Below, in pieces: positions 15,768 to 24,785 of a stretch of 64,000 bases of DNA (the stretch's first letter is position 1; each line of letters starts with the position of its first letter). The position numbers and the translations under genes are program-made. The DNA is from DSWT01 sp035373625 (GTDB lineage Bacteria; Chloroflexota; Anaerolineae; B4-G1; SLSP01): assembly GCA_035373625.1 (NCBI GenBank), contig DAOSNS010000001.1:1-64000 (forward strand), given 5' to 3'. The notes under the pieces were generated by a model. It was not told where the DNA came from and made no database searches. It saw nothing but the letters and a program-made list of their open reading frames with translations.

Positions 15768-18700
15768 CTAATAGTTTCTAACCACTAAGGGGAGATAAAT
15801 GTAAGTCTCCGCTTTGTAGATATGGAGGTTCACCGGCACATTGACCGTGTTGCCGTTTGCTCCACTTGTGATGTTCAGTGTGGTCGAGTAATCGCCTACT
15901 GCCAGCCCGGTCGGCGTGAAGGTCAACGTCACATGGACACCGTCGCCTGCCGTCAGGCTACCGCTGTTCGACGATTGTTCCAACCATGTCGCCGCCGGAG
16001 ACTCGGCCAGATTCCAGGTCAACGGCACCTCACCCGTGTTGGTGATGTACAACGGCGCGGTGAACGCTCCCGCTCCCACCGTGACGGTGTAAACGAAGCT
16101 CGTCGGCGTTACACTGACCTGCGGCGCGCGTACCCGCAACGTCACCGGCACATCCACTGTGGGATTTTCGGGATCATTGCTGGTGATGCGCAAAATGGTC
16201 TGATGGTCGCCCACGGGACGCCCAGTAGAATCAAAATACAGAGTCACCTGCGCTGAATTACCGGCAGGAATAGAACCGCTCGATGGCGATGCATCTACCC
16301 ATCCTGCCGGAGGCTGCTCTTGTAAACTCCAATCCAGTTGCAACTCCCCGGTATTGGAAAGGGTCAAGGTGTCCGTAAAAGTTCTCCCTGCCGTTGTCGT
16401 ATGGGTAATCTGCTGAGGGGTAACGCCGATGTGCGGTGCACCGCATACCCCTCCAAAACACACCTGGGTCAGATTGCTTGTTACGGGCATAGCTAACTCG
16501 GTCGCCTTAGCCTGCGCCAGGTTGGTGATAATCTCACCGGCAGACAGAGCGCCGACTCGAACACGGATCTGCAGTGAGCCACTCGCGCCGTTTGCAAGCG
16601 TGCCGATCATACAAGTCACCTGTCCGCCGAAACCGGTCCCGAGGTGTTCACAACCAGGCGAAGCATCGGCAAAGGCAGTCTGGGTGCTCAAGTCATCGGT
16701 CAACACAACATTATGCAGCAGGCCACCGCCTACATTCTGATAGGTGAGCGTATAGGTGATGAGATCGTTCACCGCATACACATTGGCCGGCGAGGCTGCT
16801 TTAATCAGCGTGAGCTCTGGGGCCTTAATAACCGTAGAGACATCATCACCCGACTGGGTTTCATCGGTGGACAACAAGCTACACTCAATAGTGTAGTTCG
16901 TGTTCACCGCCGTTTGTTCCGCGGTGCCGGCTTTGACCTGGGCAACCAACTGCACATTGTCCACCGTACTGATCGGCAGTTCTGCAAGATGCCAGGTTAC
17001 AACGCCACCTGACTCACTGCAACTATCTCCGCCGGAGCAACTTACAAACTCCATCTGCGCCGGTAATGGATCCTTGATGATCACATCGTAGGCCGCGTCC
17101 GTGCCGTAGTTCTCATAGGTCAACGTGTAGGTGACAAGATCACCTGGCGCCACCGGATGGGTTGGCGCAGCGGCTTTGTTTATCCGTAGCCACGGACGCG
17201 CCACGCGCGTCTGTAGCGGTTGCTCGATGGGACGCACCGGGGTATTATCGGCGGAGGTCACTGTTCGGTTCTCCAGATTCGTGCCTTCAGCGTCTACATC
17301 CACCAGCCCCCAGATCTGGAAATACCCGCTCGCATTGGCCTGCAAAGCATCACACCGCCAGACGGCTTGATAGTTTCCTGCAGGGGGTGTGAACGTCCAC
17401 GGATCCTGGCAACCACCGGCATGCTCCACCGATTGCCCCTGATAGGTGAAATCAGAAGGCAGCGTATCGGTGATCAAAGCATTGAGCATCGCGCCGCCGG
17501 TGTTGGTGTAGTAAACCGTATACGTCAGCACACGGCCGGGGAACGCCGGCACCGGCGTTGCCGATTTGGAGGAAGCGATTGTCACCTGCCACGTCCACTC
17601 GGTGTCCGTTTGGCGCGTTGTCTGATAGGTGGTCAGATCAACGGTATTGGTGTAATATGTGGCCATAGCCCCCACCCCCACATTGGCATAGAATGAGCGG
17701 CTCACCACGGCGCCGGGCGCCAATGGCGCCAGCGACTGTGTGGCATACGTCCCGCTTCCCGATAGCGTCCACCCGAAGGCTGTATTTGCCGTAGTATTGT
17801 AGGTCAGGTTGGCCCCCCACGTATCGGTGATCACCACCGAGGTCGCGGTATAAGTGCCAGTATTGCGGATTTGAATCTCGTAAGGCACGATTATTCCCTG
17901 GCCAGGCGCCACCGCCGGACCGATTTTTTCCAGCGTGATGATAGGCCGATCCAAAGCCATAGAGATATTGGCCGACCGTGTCGTCGCGCCGGGACTCTGA
18001 AGCAGGGCCGAAGCTGTCAGCGGTCCTGTCAGCGTGTAGGGTAGCGGCGCTTTCACCCGCAGGTTCACCGTCAACGTGTAATTGCTACCGTTGTTCGGGA
18101 GATTATTCACAAACACCCGATTTTCTGCATCCACCGGTGTCGCCGAGGCGCTGACAAAAGTGACATAGTCTCCGTAGGTCAACGTCAAGGTGACCGGCGC
18201 ATTGTTCCACGAACCGGTATTGGAGTAAACCACGGTATAGACGATGTCCTCGCCCGCGTGGGTGTTCGTCGGACCGCTCATGCTGAGGTGCAGGGTAGCG
18301 ACTTCGATGGGCGTCGTCTTGATCCAGGTGCGTGGCGAAGTCTGGTCGCTGTCCAACATCATTGTATTGGTCAGCAGGTAGCGCCCCGAAACCGTTGAAG
18401 CGACCCGCATCACCAATGTGATGCGATCGCTGGCATTGTGCGGCAATGCACCCAGGTTCCACGTCAATTGCCGCGTGCCGACATTATGGCCGCTCGGCGC
18501 AGGAGTCGCGGAGACAAAGGTGAGTAGTGAATCATAGGTATCTACAACGACCAGGCCGGTGTAATCATTGGTGACGCTGGTATCGGTATAGGCCAGAACG
18601 TAGGTGATCAGGTCGCCCGGCGCAACACGACTCTGCGAGGTGGTTTTTGAAGCATCTAATCCCAAAATCGTATAGCAACTCGCGCCGCAGGTTGCCGAAG

Positions 18701-20714
18701 CCAGCGCCGTCGGGATGTCCGCATAGACCCGTTCACCTTCCACAGCACCGGCTTTGCTACTGTAGGTCTTGACAAACGCCAGGTTGCCATACGCACCCGG
18801 GTAAGCTGCATCTGTCACCTGCACGGCATAACGGAATTCATAGGTGTTCGTATCGGCGCGCTTTTCTAACGCCGGCACCGACCAGCAGATTTCACCTGTG
18901 GTGCCGACTGAGGGCGGTGTATAAGAGAAGGAGCAGGCATTTGAAGTCCCGGTGACAAAACAGCCGCTGTCGGATTGGAAGACGAGGCCCACAGGCAATG
19001 TGTCACAAATTTGCAGTTCATAGGCCGGGATCGCCGGGATGCCGGCAGCGCTGTAGCCATTGTTGCGGAACCTGGTGATGAAGCTAGGAATCCCTCCGAC
19101 CTCAAGGTTGCCGGCATCGAAACGTAACGTACTGAAGTTATCGCCCATAAACGGCTGAATCACGCCCAGTGCGCCGGCGTTGGCGCGCGGCGCGGCGTTG
19201 TACGTCGAACCGGCCGGCGGGGTCCAGGAGAGCACGGCGCCGGTCTTGCTGCCACTGATGGTCGGTTTAGAGGCTTTCAAGTCGGCTACCACCGTGTACA
19301 CCGGCAAGTTGTTGTAATCCAACCCGGTGTTCAGTGCCACGTAGGTTACCGTGACCATACGGGTTGTGGGAACAGGAGACAGGTTGTTCATGGTCCAGGT
19401 CAGATTTTCATAATAGCGCAAGGTAGGGCCGCTTCCTTCGGTGGTGCCCTGCGAGGTCCCCACCGAGGTGACATCCGCATTTTGCACCTCAAGCGTGCCT
19501 GAAATGTAGTGGAACCCCATCGGTTGCGTATCCACCACTTGCGGCGCCCGCAACAACGTGTTCGCCCCTTGTTTGATGACCACCGTGTAGGTCACCCGGT
19601 CCCCCATCGTCACTGCGCCGCCGGTAGGAACGGAGGTTTTGACGACGGCAAGAGCGGGGGGAGCGAACGTCTGCTGTGCCGCGGCCAGTGTGTACTTCCC
19701 TTCGTCAATCACAGACCCCGCAAACGTCTCATACCGCCCGGAATACCCGGCTGCGAACCCTTGGCCGATCGTGAAGGTCACCGGGAGTGTTGCCGTCACA
19801 ACGGCGCGCCAGCTCGCACCGCCCGCCAGCCCCACAGGCACGTTCCAGACGATGTATGTGACCCCCCCTACGACGTTGACTGTGCCCGGCCCGGCCCCGT
19901 TGTCGCCGCTAGAATCTGCATACGTCAACCCTGAACCAAGCGTCGCCGTGAAGACAATGTCATACGTGGCAGGACGCCCGGAAGTGTTGGTGGTATTGAA
20001 GGTGAAACGTGCCTGTCCTCCACCCACGCCAAGGCCATCCGCATCCAGGTATGCAGATGTAATTGCCGTCGTGAGGGTCGGACGAATGGCTGTTATCTGG
20101 GCAGCCGTCGTATCCTCATTGGAATAATTCTGAGTGCCACAGCCGGCATCCACACACCAACGCAATACCGCCTGGACATGCAGGTTTGCATTGTGGCCGA
20201 TTTCGCCGGGGGTCACATACGTATACTGTAGACGGCGGGCATATACGGTCATCGTGAGCACTTGCGGGCCGGTGATGTCGCCCTGGTAGGGGAAAACCAC
20301 CAGCGCGCCGTTGCGTGCGGCCTGCGGTTCAGTGTTGCGCAAGGTAGTTACCGTCCCTGTCGTCATCGTGATCCAGGCAGGATCAGAAGCGTACGGCATC
20401 AAGCCATCTTGTAACAAAACGCGCGGTGAGACGTTGTAAAGCGATTCGCCGGCGGAGATGCTGTATACCACCGTCACCGTGACCAGCTCGCCTGCCACTG
20501 CTTGCGAAGCCGTGTTGTTGGTCTCAATAATCGAGGTGGTACTGCTTTTGGTGATGGTGATGGCCGTCGGCGCCAGCGGCGCCGCCAATCCGCCGTTAGC
20601 CTTGCTAAAGAGGAGCAAGAGCAACACTGCGACGACCCCGATACAGGCTGCACCAATCCCATACCGCACCTTTGTGCGGTTTGAAACTGTGGACAATTGG
20701 ACTTCCTTAACCAT
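15768..20714 (-). CDS. Large secreted DUF11-repeat surface protein
   Basis: 1648 residues. The ATG at 20714 has AGAGGAGG upstream. A basic N-terminus and hydrophobic helix (about 19-36) form a signal peptide or anchor. The body is a series of DUF11-type beta-sandwich repeats, recognisable by lines such as GDLVTYTLTYENYGTDAAYD, VNDLITYTLTYQNVGGG and RVLTYTVYYTNTGGA, about eight to ten in all. Two further beta-sandwich domains near 1400-1630 (TLTLSNTGELQLDWSLQEQP; LYITNTGEVPLTWNLAESP) resemble ASH/BACON-like modules. The C-terminus is TYIYLPLVVRNY, a hydrophobic tail of a kind I associate with exported Chloroflexota proteins. The role is probably structural or adhesive at the cell surface. No catalytic motif was seen. 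Confidence 0.85.
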   Translation of the reverse strand: MVKEVQLSTVSNRTKVRYGIGAACIGVVAVLLLLLFSKANGGLAAPLAPTAITITKSSTTSIIETNNTASQAVAGELVTVTVVYSISAGESLYNVSPRVLLQDGLMPYASDPAWITMTTGTVTTLRNTEPQAARNGALVVFPYQGDITGPQVLTMTVYARRLQYTYVTPGEIGHNANLHVQAVLRWCVDAGCGTQNYSNEDTTAAQITAIRPTLTTAITSAYLDADGLGVGGGQARFTFNTTNTSGRPATYDIVFTATLGSGLTYADSSGDNGAGPGTVNVVGGVTYIVWNVPVGLAGGASWRAVVTATLPVTFTIGQGFAAGYSGRYETFAGSVIDEGKYTLAAAQQTFAPPALAVVKTSVPTGGAVTMGDRVTYTVVIKQGANTLLRAPQVVDTQPMGFHYISGTLEVQNADVTSVGTSQGTTEGSGPTLRYYENLTWTMNNLSPVPTTRMVTVTYVALNTGLDYNNLPVYTVVADLKASKPTISGSKTGAVLSWTPPAGSTYNAAPRANAGALGVIQPFMGDNFSTLRFDAGNLEVGGIPSFITRFRNNGYSAAGIPAIPAYELQICDTLPVGLVFQSDSGCFVTGTSNACSFSYTPPSVGTTGEICWSVPALEKRADTNTYEFRYAVQVTDAAYPGAYGNLAFVKTYSSKAGAVEGERVYADIPTALASATCGASCYTILGLDASKTTSQSRVAPGDLITYVLAYTDTSVTNDYTGLVVVDTYDSLLTFVSATPAPSGHNVGTRQLTWNLGALPHNASDRITLVMRVASTVSGRYLLTNTMMLDSDQTSPRTWIKTTPIEVATLHLSMSGPTNTHAGEDIVYTVVYSNTGSWNNAPVTLTLTYGDYVTFVSASATPVDAENRVFVNNLPNNGSNYTLTVNLRVKAPLPYTLTGPLTASALLQSPGATTRSANISMALDRPIITLEKIGPAVAPGQGIIVPYEIQIRNTGTYTATSVVITDTWGANLTYNTTANTAFGWTLSGSGTYATQSLAPLAPGAVVSRSFYANVGVGAMATYYTNTVDLTTYQTTRQTDTEWTWQVTIASSKSATPVPAFPGRVLTYTVYYTNTGGAMLNALITDTLPSDFTYQGQSVEHAGGCQDPWTFTPPAGNYQAVWRCDALQANASGYFQIWGLVDVDAEGTNLENRTVTSADNTPVRPIEQPLQTRVARPWLRINKAAAPTHPVAPGDLVTYTLTYENYGTDAAYDVIIKDPLPAQMEFVSCSGGDSCSESGGVVTWHLAELPISTVDNVQLVAQVKAGTAEQTAVNTNYTIECSLLSTDETQSGDDVSTVIKAPELTLIKAASPANVYAVNDLITYTLTYQNVGGGLLHNVVLTDDLSTQTAFADASPGCEHLGTGFGGQVTCMIGTLANGASGSLQIRVRVGALSAGEIITNLAQAKATELAMPVTSNLTQVCFGGVCGAPHIGVTPQQITHTTTAGRTFTDTLTLSNTGELQLDWSLQEQPPAGWVDASPSSGSIPAGNSAQVTLYFDSTGRPVGDHQTILRITSNDPENPTVDVPVTLRVRAPQVSVTPTSFVYTVTVGAGAFTAPLYITNTGEVPLTWNLAESPAATWLEQSSNSGSLTAGDGVHVTLTFTPTGLAVGDYSTTLNITSGANGNTVNVPVNLHIYKAETYIYLPLVVRNY

Positions 20715-20797
20715 GATAACCTCCTCTGTGAATTAAACTGAACTCGGCACAACAACGACAGATAAAATGAAGAGTCTTTCAGAAGCAACTAACCATG

Positions 20798-20826
20798 ATT
20801 ATACCATAAACATTTTATTGTCCCAA
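20798..20826 (-). promoter_or_regulatory. Sigma70-like promoter for the DUF11 surface protein
   Basis: Minus strand: TTGGGA (20821-20826), 17 bp, TATAAT (20798-20803). The -35 box lies inside the last codons of the upstream TPR gene, so the surface protein can be expressed independently. Confidence 0.6.
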
Positions 20827-21603
20827 CTGCGCTAAAATGTCTTGCGCTTCTTTAGCCCAGCGCTCCGGCGGTTTGGTGTCCAGGAACTTCTGGAGGGTCT
20901 CTTTCGCCAACGCCGTTTCGCCTTGCGCGTAATAGGCGACCCCCAGCGCGAACAGTGCCTCGCGCATCTGAGGATTGGCATCAACGGCCTGTTTCAACAC
21001 GGCCACAGCCTCAGAGACTTTGTTTTGATTCATGTAAAGGGTTCCCAACCCCACCAGGGCTTCGGGTTTTCCCGGCGACAATGCCAGCACCTTTTGAAAT
21101 TCCGCTTCGGCTTGTGTCAGATAAGCCATATCTGCATTTGCACTGGCAATCTGAAGGTAGGTCGCACCCAGTTGATAGTGGCTATCGGGATCATCGGGAT
21201 CGGCTTCCAGCGCGGCCTTGAATTCCTGAACGGCCGTTTCCATATCACCGGTTTGATAGGCCAGTGCCCCCAGGTTGTGGTGCACGGCCGCCGCGCGCGC
21301 GGGGTCCAATTCCAGGGCCTTCATAAAGGATTCGCGCGCTTTGGTGTAATCTTCCAAATTGAAGTAGGCCAATCCCAACAAGAAATGTGCCTCGGCATTG
21401 GCCGGGTCCGCAGCCACGACTTGCTGTAAGGCATCGCGTGCGGAAGCGTATTCCCCCGCATCCATCTGCGCCTTGACCGTATTCATATCAATCTCCGCCG
21501 CCTTCTTTGCCGATGAGAAGGGCCAGCGCAATGCCAGGAAAAAGCCAACAATGACCAATACCACGATCGCACCGACAATCAACAACCGTTCTCGTTTTTG
21601 CAT
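20815..21603 (-). CDS. Membrane-anchored TPR protein
   Basis: 262 residues; AGGAGG lies 5 nt before the ATG. One N-terminal membrane helix (about 7-25) is followed by roughly six TPR units (about 38-255), with typical lines AEAHFLLGLAYFNLEDYTKA, AVHHNLGALAYQTGDMETA and REALFALGVAYYAQGETALA. TPR arrays bind partner proteins. It is encoded just upstream of the large DUF11 surface protein in the same direction, suggesting a role in assembly or display of envelope proteins, though no direct evidence is visible. Its leader contains dispersed element copy B. Confidence 0.85.
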   Translation of the reverse strand: MQKRERLLIVGAIVVLVIVGFFLALRWPFSSAKKAAEIDMNTVKAQMDAGEYASARDALQQVVAADPANAEAHFLLGLAYFNLEDYTKARESFMKALELDPARAAAVHHNLGALAYQTGDMETAVQEFKAALEADPDDPDSHYQLGATYLQIASANADMAYLTQAEAEFQKVLALSPGKPEALVGLGTLYMNQNKVSEAVAVLKQAVDANPQMREALFALGVAYYAQGETALAKETLQKFLDTKPPERWAKEAQDILAQLGQ

Positions 21604-21646
21604 GCTTACCTCCTGGGAAATCGTCTGATAGTTGCCAGTCCAGTAG

Positions 21647-21722
21647 TCGGATAGTCATTTTCATCCGACCACTGGTGAACCGCAGGTTAATGATGAATTC
21701 TCTATGAAAATCGTTAGAACGT
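21647..21722 (-). repeat. Dispersed leader element, copy B
   Basis: In the sense of the TPR gene: AACGATTTTCATAGAGAATTC, then AACCTGCGGTTCACCAGTGG and TCGGATGAAAATGACTA. It shares most positions with copies A (2232-2312) and C (28549-28612). Confidence 0.8.
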
Positions 21723-21828
21723 TGGTGGTAGCACAAGTTGCTAACTTATACGGTCAACCCTGGGATACATCAGTTAAAAATCCGTTGAAATCCGTTTAAT
21801 CCATTGCCATCCTTACCCTTTGCCATCT

Positions 21829-22485
21829 TTACCCTTGCTGGGGTTGTAACAGCACCACCTGGGTTTCTTCGGCTTCGGTGGTGGCTGAAAGTACTTTCAG
21901 GCTCGGCTGTGCGTCGCCCCAGGTTACCCCCATTTCCTTCAAGAAGCGGTCCACCGGATTGCGTTTAACGCGCAAGCCGGGGATATGGTAGTTCATCGGC
22001 ACGACAATGTCCGGTTCGATAAGGCTTACAATCTCAGAGGCCATCGCGGGTGTCAACCCTCCCGGCAATCCCACGGGAATCAAGAGGACATTGACCGATC
22101 CCAGGGCTTCAACCTGCGTCTGCGTGGGCGTATGGCCTATCTCGCCGAGGTGACACACCACCACGCCGTTCACATTTACCGCGTAAACGATGTTCTGCCC
22201 TGCCTCTGCACCGTGTTTACGGTCGCGGAAGGTGGCGACGCCGGTGATGAAAACCCCGCCGATCTCATACTCACCGGGGCCGGCCAGCGTGCGTGAGACG
22301 CCGCGCAAACCTTTCCAACGGGCTTGCTGCGGTTCATCAAGCAGCACACTCGATGTGACGATCTCGGAACGGCTACGCGGCAAAACCAGGCCGGTTTCCT
22401 CTTCGTTAAAAGGGTCCATCACCACGGCCGGATAGCCACGCTCAACGATGCGAAAACAGCCCAAACCATACCAGGTCAATTCCAT
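21829..22485 (-). CDS. Metallo-beta-lactamase-fold hydrolase-like protein, atypical metal site
   Basis: 218 residues, start ATG at 22485 with GAGGAG upstream. The N-terminus MELTWYGLGCFRIVERGY and the line GVVVCHLGEIGHTPTQ match the L13-like/UPF0173-type metallo-beta-lactamase fold. The usual HxHxDH signature is not visible; at the equivalent place the protein reads LPRSRSEIVTSS. Later conserved positions (CHLGEIGH, MNYHIPG) remain. It may bind fewer metals or act non-hydrolytically. Members with this degenerate site are common near Chloroflexota housekeeping genes, but I cannot assign a substrate. Confidence 0.75.
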   Translation of the reverse strand: MELTWYGLGCFRIVERGYPAVVMDPFNEEETGLVLPRSRSEIVTSSVLLDEPQQARWKGLRGVSRTLAGPGEYEIGGVFITGVATFRDRKHGAEAGQNIVYAVNVNGVVVCHLGEIGHTPTQTQVEALGSVNVLLIPVGLPGGLTPAMASEIVSLIEPDIVVPMNYHIPGLRVKRNPVDRFLKEMGVTWGDAQPSLKVLSATTEAEETQVVLLQPQQG

Positions 22486-22641
22486 AAAAGGCTCCTCTGA
22501 GATTGGTTGCAGATGATGAATTGCAGGGTACAAGCCGGATGTTGCAAGTTTGAAAGCCCCACGTTGCTTTTATTCACGTACATATAACTAGATTATAGCA
22601 AAAGCTGTAAAATACAAAAGTCGTTTTTATGCAAAAGTAAT

Positions 22642-22670
22642 TTGTCCCTGGATACGAGTTGTGCTATAAT
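22642..22670 (+). promoter_or_regulatory. Sigma70-like promoter for the 145-residue gene
   Basis: TTGTCC (22642-22647), 17 bp, TATAAT (22665-22670), 17 bp before the ATG at 22688. A divergent TATAAT on the minus strand (22592-22597) could serve the metallo-beta-lactamase-fold gene. Confidence 0.6.
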
Positions 22671-22687
22671 GAAGTTCAGAGGTTGCT

Positions 22688-23125
22688 ATGGCACAGAGTC
22701 CTCTACAGTTACTACCAACACAACAGGCCCGTCAGCTCGTGGAGTTGGCAGAGCGGGCGCGCCTCGGCCTGAGCCGCTTTGCGGAAACCGAGGTGGAGTA
22801 CAATGCCGTTGGTCTGCAATTGCTCGACGAGTGGATTGACCGACATTTGAAACAATTTCCGCGCCCGTCCAGGGAGATTGTGATGGCCTGGGGCACGTTC
22901 CTGGGTGAAACCATTCGCCGGCGATTCGGGGGCGAATGGGGATTGAACAACGCCGGGAATCGGCCCCGACTCGGCATTGTTGCCCCTAGAGGCGAAACAG
23001 ACGTGCTTTTCGTTGATGTTATGGATCAGATACAGCGTCGAATCAAAGATGGGATGAACGAATCGTTAGCTTTTTACTACACCCTCAAAGGGGTGGAAAT
23101 TAAGGAAATGGCTGAATTCTCATAA
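22688..23125 (+). CDS. Hypothetical cytoplasmic protein
   Basis: 145 residues, not recognised with confidence. It is soluble, helical in the first half (LLPTQQARQLVELAERARL; LLDEWIDRHLKQFP) and has a central segment VMAWGTFLGETIRRRFGGEW that recalls uncharacterised DUF3806-like proteins. No catalytic motif or signal peptide was seen. It has its own promoter, a short leader and a strong terminator after it, so it is a single-gene unit. Confidence 0.65.
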   Translation: MAQSPLQLLPTQQARQLVELAERARLGLSRFAETEVEYNAVGLQLLDEWIDRHLKQFPRPSREIVMAWGTFLGETIRRRFGGEWGLNNAGNRPRLGIVAPRGETDVLFVDVMDQIQRRIKDGMNESLAFYYTLKGVEIKEMAEFS

Positions 23126-23142
23126 GCCAACAGTTCTCGATC

Positions 23143-23181
23143 AATTCAGGAAGCCCCGCCTGCTGCGGGGCTTCCTGAATT
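23143..23181. terminator. Perfect 17-bp hairpin between convergent genes
   Basis: AATTCAGGAAGCCCCGC, loop CTGCT, and the exact reverse complement. It stands between the 145-residue gene (+) and the carbohydrate-binding-like gene (-), so it probably terminates both, although T-runs are short. Confidence 0.85.
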
Positions 23182-23212
23182 ATTCCATGATCGCCAGTCT
23201 CATGTAGCCACA

Positions 23213-24475
23213 TCACATAGTGCTCAACACCCGCTGCAAGTCGGCGGGTGTCCGCGCCACAATGGCGACATAGTCCACACCGGGGTAATAACGATCGAAA
23301 AAGGCTCTGAGATCGCCGGGCCAGTTCTGAGGATTGACGGCGATCACTTTGCGGGTGGTTGGACCAACACCGGCATCATCGGCGCTTCCTCCGATCGTCC
23401 AATGATATTTGTTCCACACGCCGCCGTCGAGTACCGCACGTAGCCAATCATCACCGGCGCCGGGGGGCAGCAGCAGGTAGGTGCGGGCGTAGTCCTCACG
23501 CGGCGGGACGAAGCCGGGCGTCCCTCCACTGCTGGGGGCCGGGCGTTCCTTGACCGTGAACGACGCCGTTTTCAAGACCGTGCCGCCGACGGAAACTTTG
23601 GCGACATACGCGCCGGGAGTCACGGCGACACACCGCCAGCGGTTTGTGTTACCCACCCGCACAACCGTTCCCTGGAAGACTTCGCCCCCTTCAAATTGGA
23701 GCACCATCTGTTCCGGTGCTGACCCACCCGAAGCGGTCACCTCAAACGGCTCGCCTTGCAGCGGCTCTGTCGTAGAAAGCGCGAGGGTGACCGGTTCGCC
23801 GCCTCCCCCCACAATGACCAGTTCCATCTCATCGAAGTACGCGTCGCAGTGCTTGAACGGCCACAGGACGGAACTGCGCACAAAGAATGTCACGGCTGTC
23901 CTCTGTGCGGTGACCTCGACCGGTGGAATCTGCGCGTAATCGTTGTAGATGTGCGCGCCATCGCCCCACACGACCGTGCTGGCCCACGGGTCGGTACCGC
24001 CGGTGGGATCAATGCCCACGGTGAAGGTGAAGTTGCGCACGCCGTCCACCTTGTCATAATCGGCGGCGCGGATGAAATACGGCCCGGCCCCGACTCCGTC
24101 GCTCGCATTTGGGTTGTCCTGGTTACTCGACCAGGCATGGGCCCAACCTGTTCCGCGCAAGCGCGCTCCGGGTGTGATGCCCTCAACACGCTGATAGAAG
24201 CCACCGTCGTGGATGCGGAAGAAGGTGAACAGTTTGGCCGCGCGGTTGCCATCCTTGATGCGCAGGGGATTTAGAAACGGCGGTTCGCGGTTGATGACGT
24301 GGATTTCCGGGCGACCATAGCCGATGGGGTTGCCGGGATCATGCGGTACCGGTCCGCCTTCCTTCCAGAAAGCCACCCATTTTTCAGGGACAAAGATCTC
24401 GCCGAATTCCTGCCCGGTGTGCGTTTTACGCCACCAATTGCCTTCAAAACCGGGGTTCTGCAACAGATTGGTCAT
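23213..24475 (-). CDS. Carbohydrate-binding/Ig-like multidomain protein without signal peptide
   Basis: 420 residues. It opens MTNLLQNPGFEGNWWRK, the usual first line of a CBM-like jelly roll that normally follows a signal peptide, but here it is the very N-terminus. The jelly roll spans about 1-230. An Ig-like domain follows (about 232-315, VTLALSTTEPLQGEPFEVTA), then a linker and a C-terminal module (about 330-420, beginning ARTYLLLPPGAGDDWL and ending in VDYVAIVARTPADLQRVL) whose family I cannot name. No catalytic residues were recognised. Export, if any, must be non-classical, or the protein acts inside the cell. The start has GGAGG just upstream, so it does not look truncated. The heptamer tract lies upstream. 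Confidence 0.7.
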   Translation of the reverse strand: MTNLLQNPGFEGNWWRKTHTGQEFGEIFVPEKWVAFWKEGGPVPHDPGNPIGYGRPEIHVINREPPFLNPLRIKDGNRAAKLFTFFRIHDGGFYQRVEGITPGARLRGTGWAHAWSSNQDNPNASDGVGAGPYFIRAADYDKVDGVRNFTFTVGIDPTGGTDPWASTVVWGDGAHIYNDYAQIPPVEVTAQRTAVTFFVRSSVLWPFKHCDAYFDEMELVIVGGGGEPVTLALSTTEPLQGEPFEVTASGGSAPEQMVLQFEGGEVFQGTVVRVGNTNRWRCVAVTPGAYVAKVSVGGTVLKTASFTVKERPAPSSGGTPGFVPPREDYARTYLLLPPGAGDDWLRAVLDGGVWNKYHWTIGGSADDAGVGPTTRKVIAVNPQNWPGDLRAFFDRYYPGVDYVAIVARTPADLQRVLSTM

Positions 24476-24483
24476 GGCCGTCC

Positions 24484-24785
24484 TCCTTAGTCCTCAGTCC
24501 TTAGTCCTTAGTCCTTAGTCCTTAGTCTTTAGTCTTTAGTCCTTAGTCCTTAGTCCTCAGTCCCTAGTCCCTGGCCTCTAGTCGCTAGTTTCTAGTTTCT
24601 AGTTTCTAGTCGCTAGTTTCTAGTTTCTAGTCTCTAGTCTCTAGTCTCTAGTCCCTAGTCCCTAGTCCCTGGTCTCTGGTCTCTAGTCGCTAGTTTCTAG
24701 TTTCTAGTTTCTAGTCGCTAGTTTCTAGTCGCTAGTTTCTAGTTTCTAGTCGCTAGTTTCTAGTTTCTAGTTTCTAGTCCTCAGT
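24484..24785. repeat. 300-bp heptamer repeat tract (TAGTCCT / TAGTTTC units)
   Basis: About forty 7-bp units fill the gap between two minus-strand genes and enter the end of the protease gene. The first third is mostly TAGTCCT/CAGTCCT, the rest TAGTTTC, TAGTCGC and TAGTCTC. Because 7 is not a multiple of 3 and CTAG contains TAG on both strands, the tract gives stop codons in all six frames. The stop codon of the protease gene (24774-24776) is one of its CTA triplets. Confidence 0.95.

Noticed and set aside
24484..24785. Possible CRISPR array
   Set aside because: Units are 7 bp and contiguous, with no unique spacers and no cas genes nearby.
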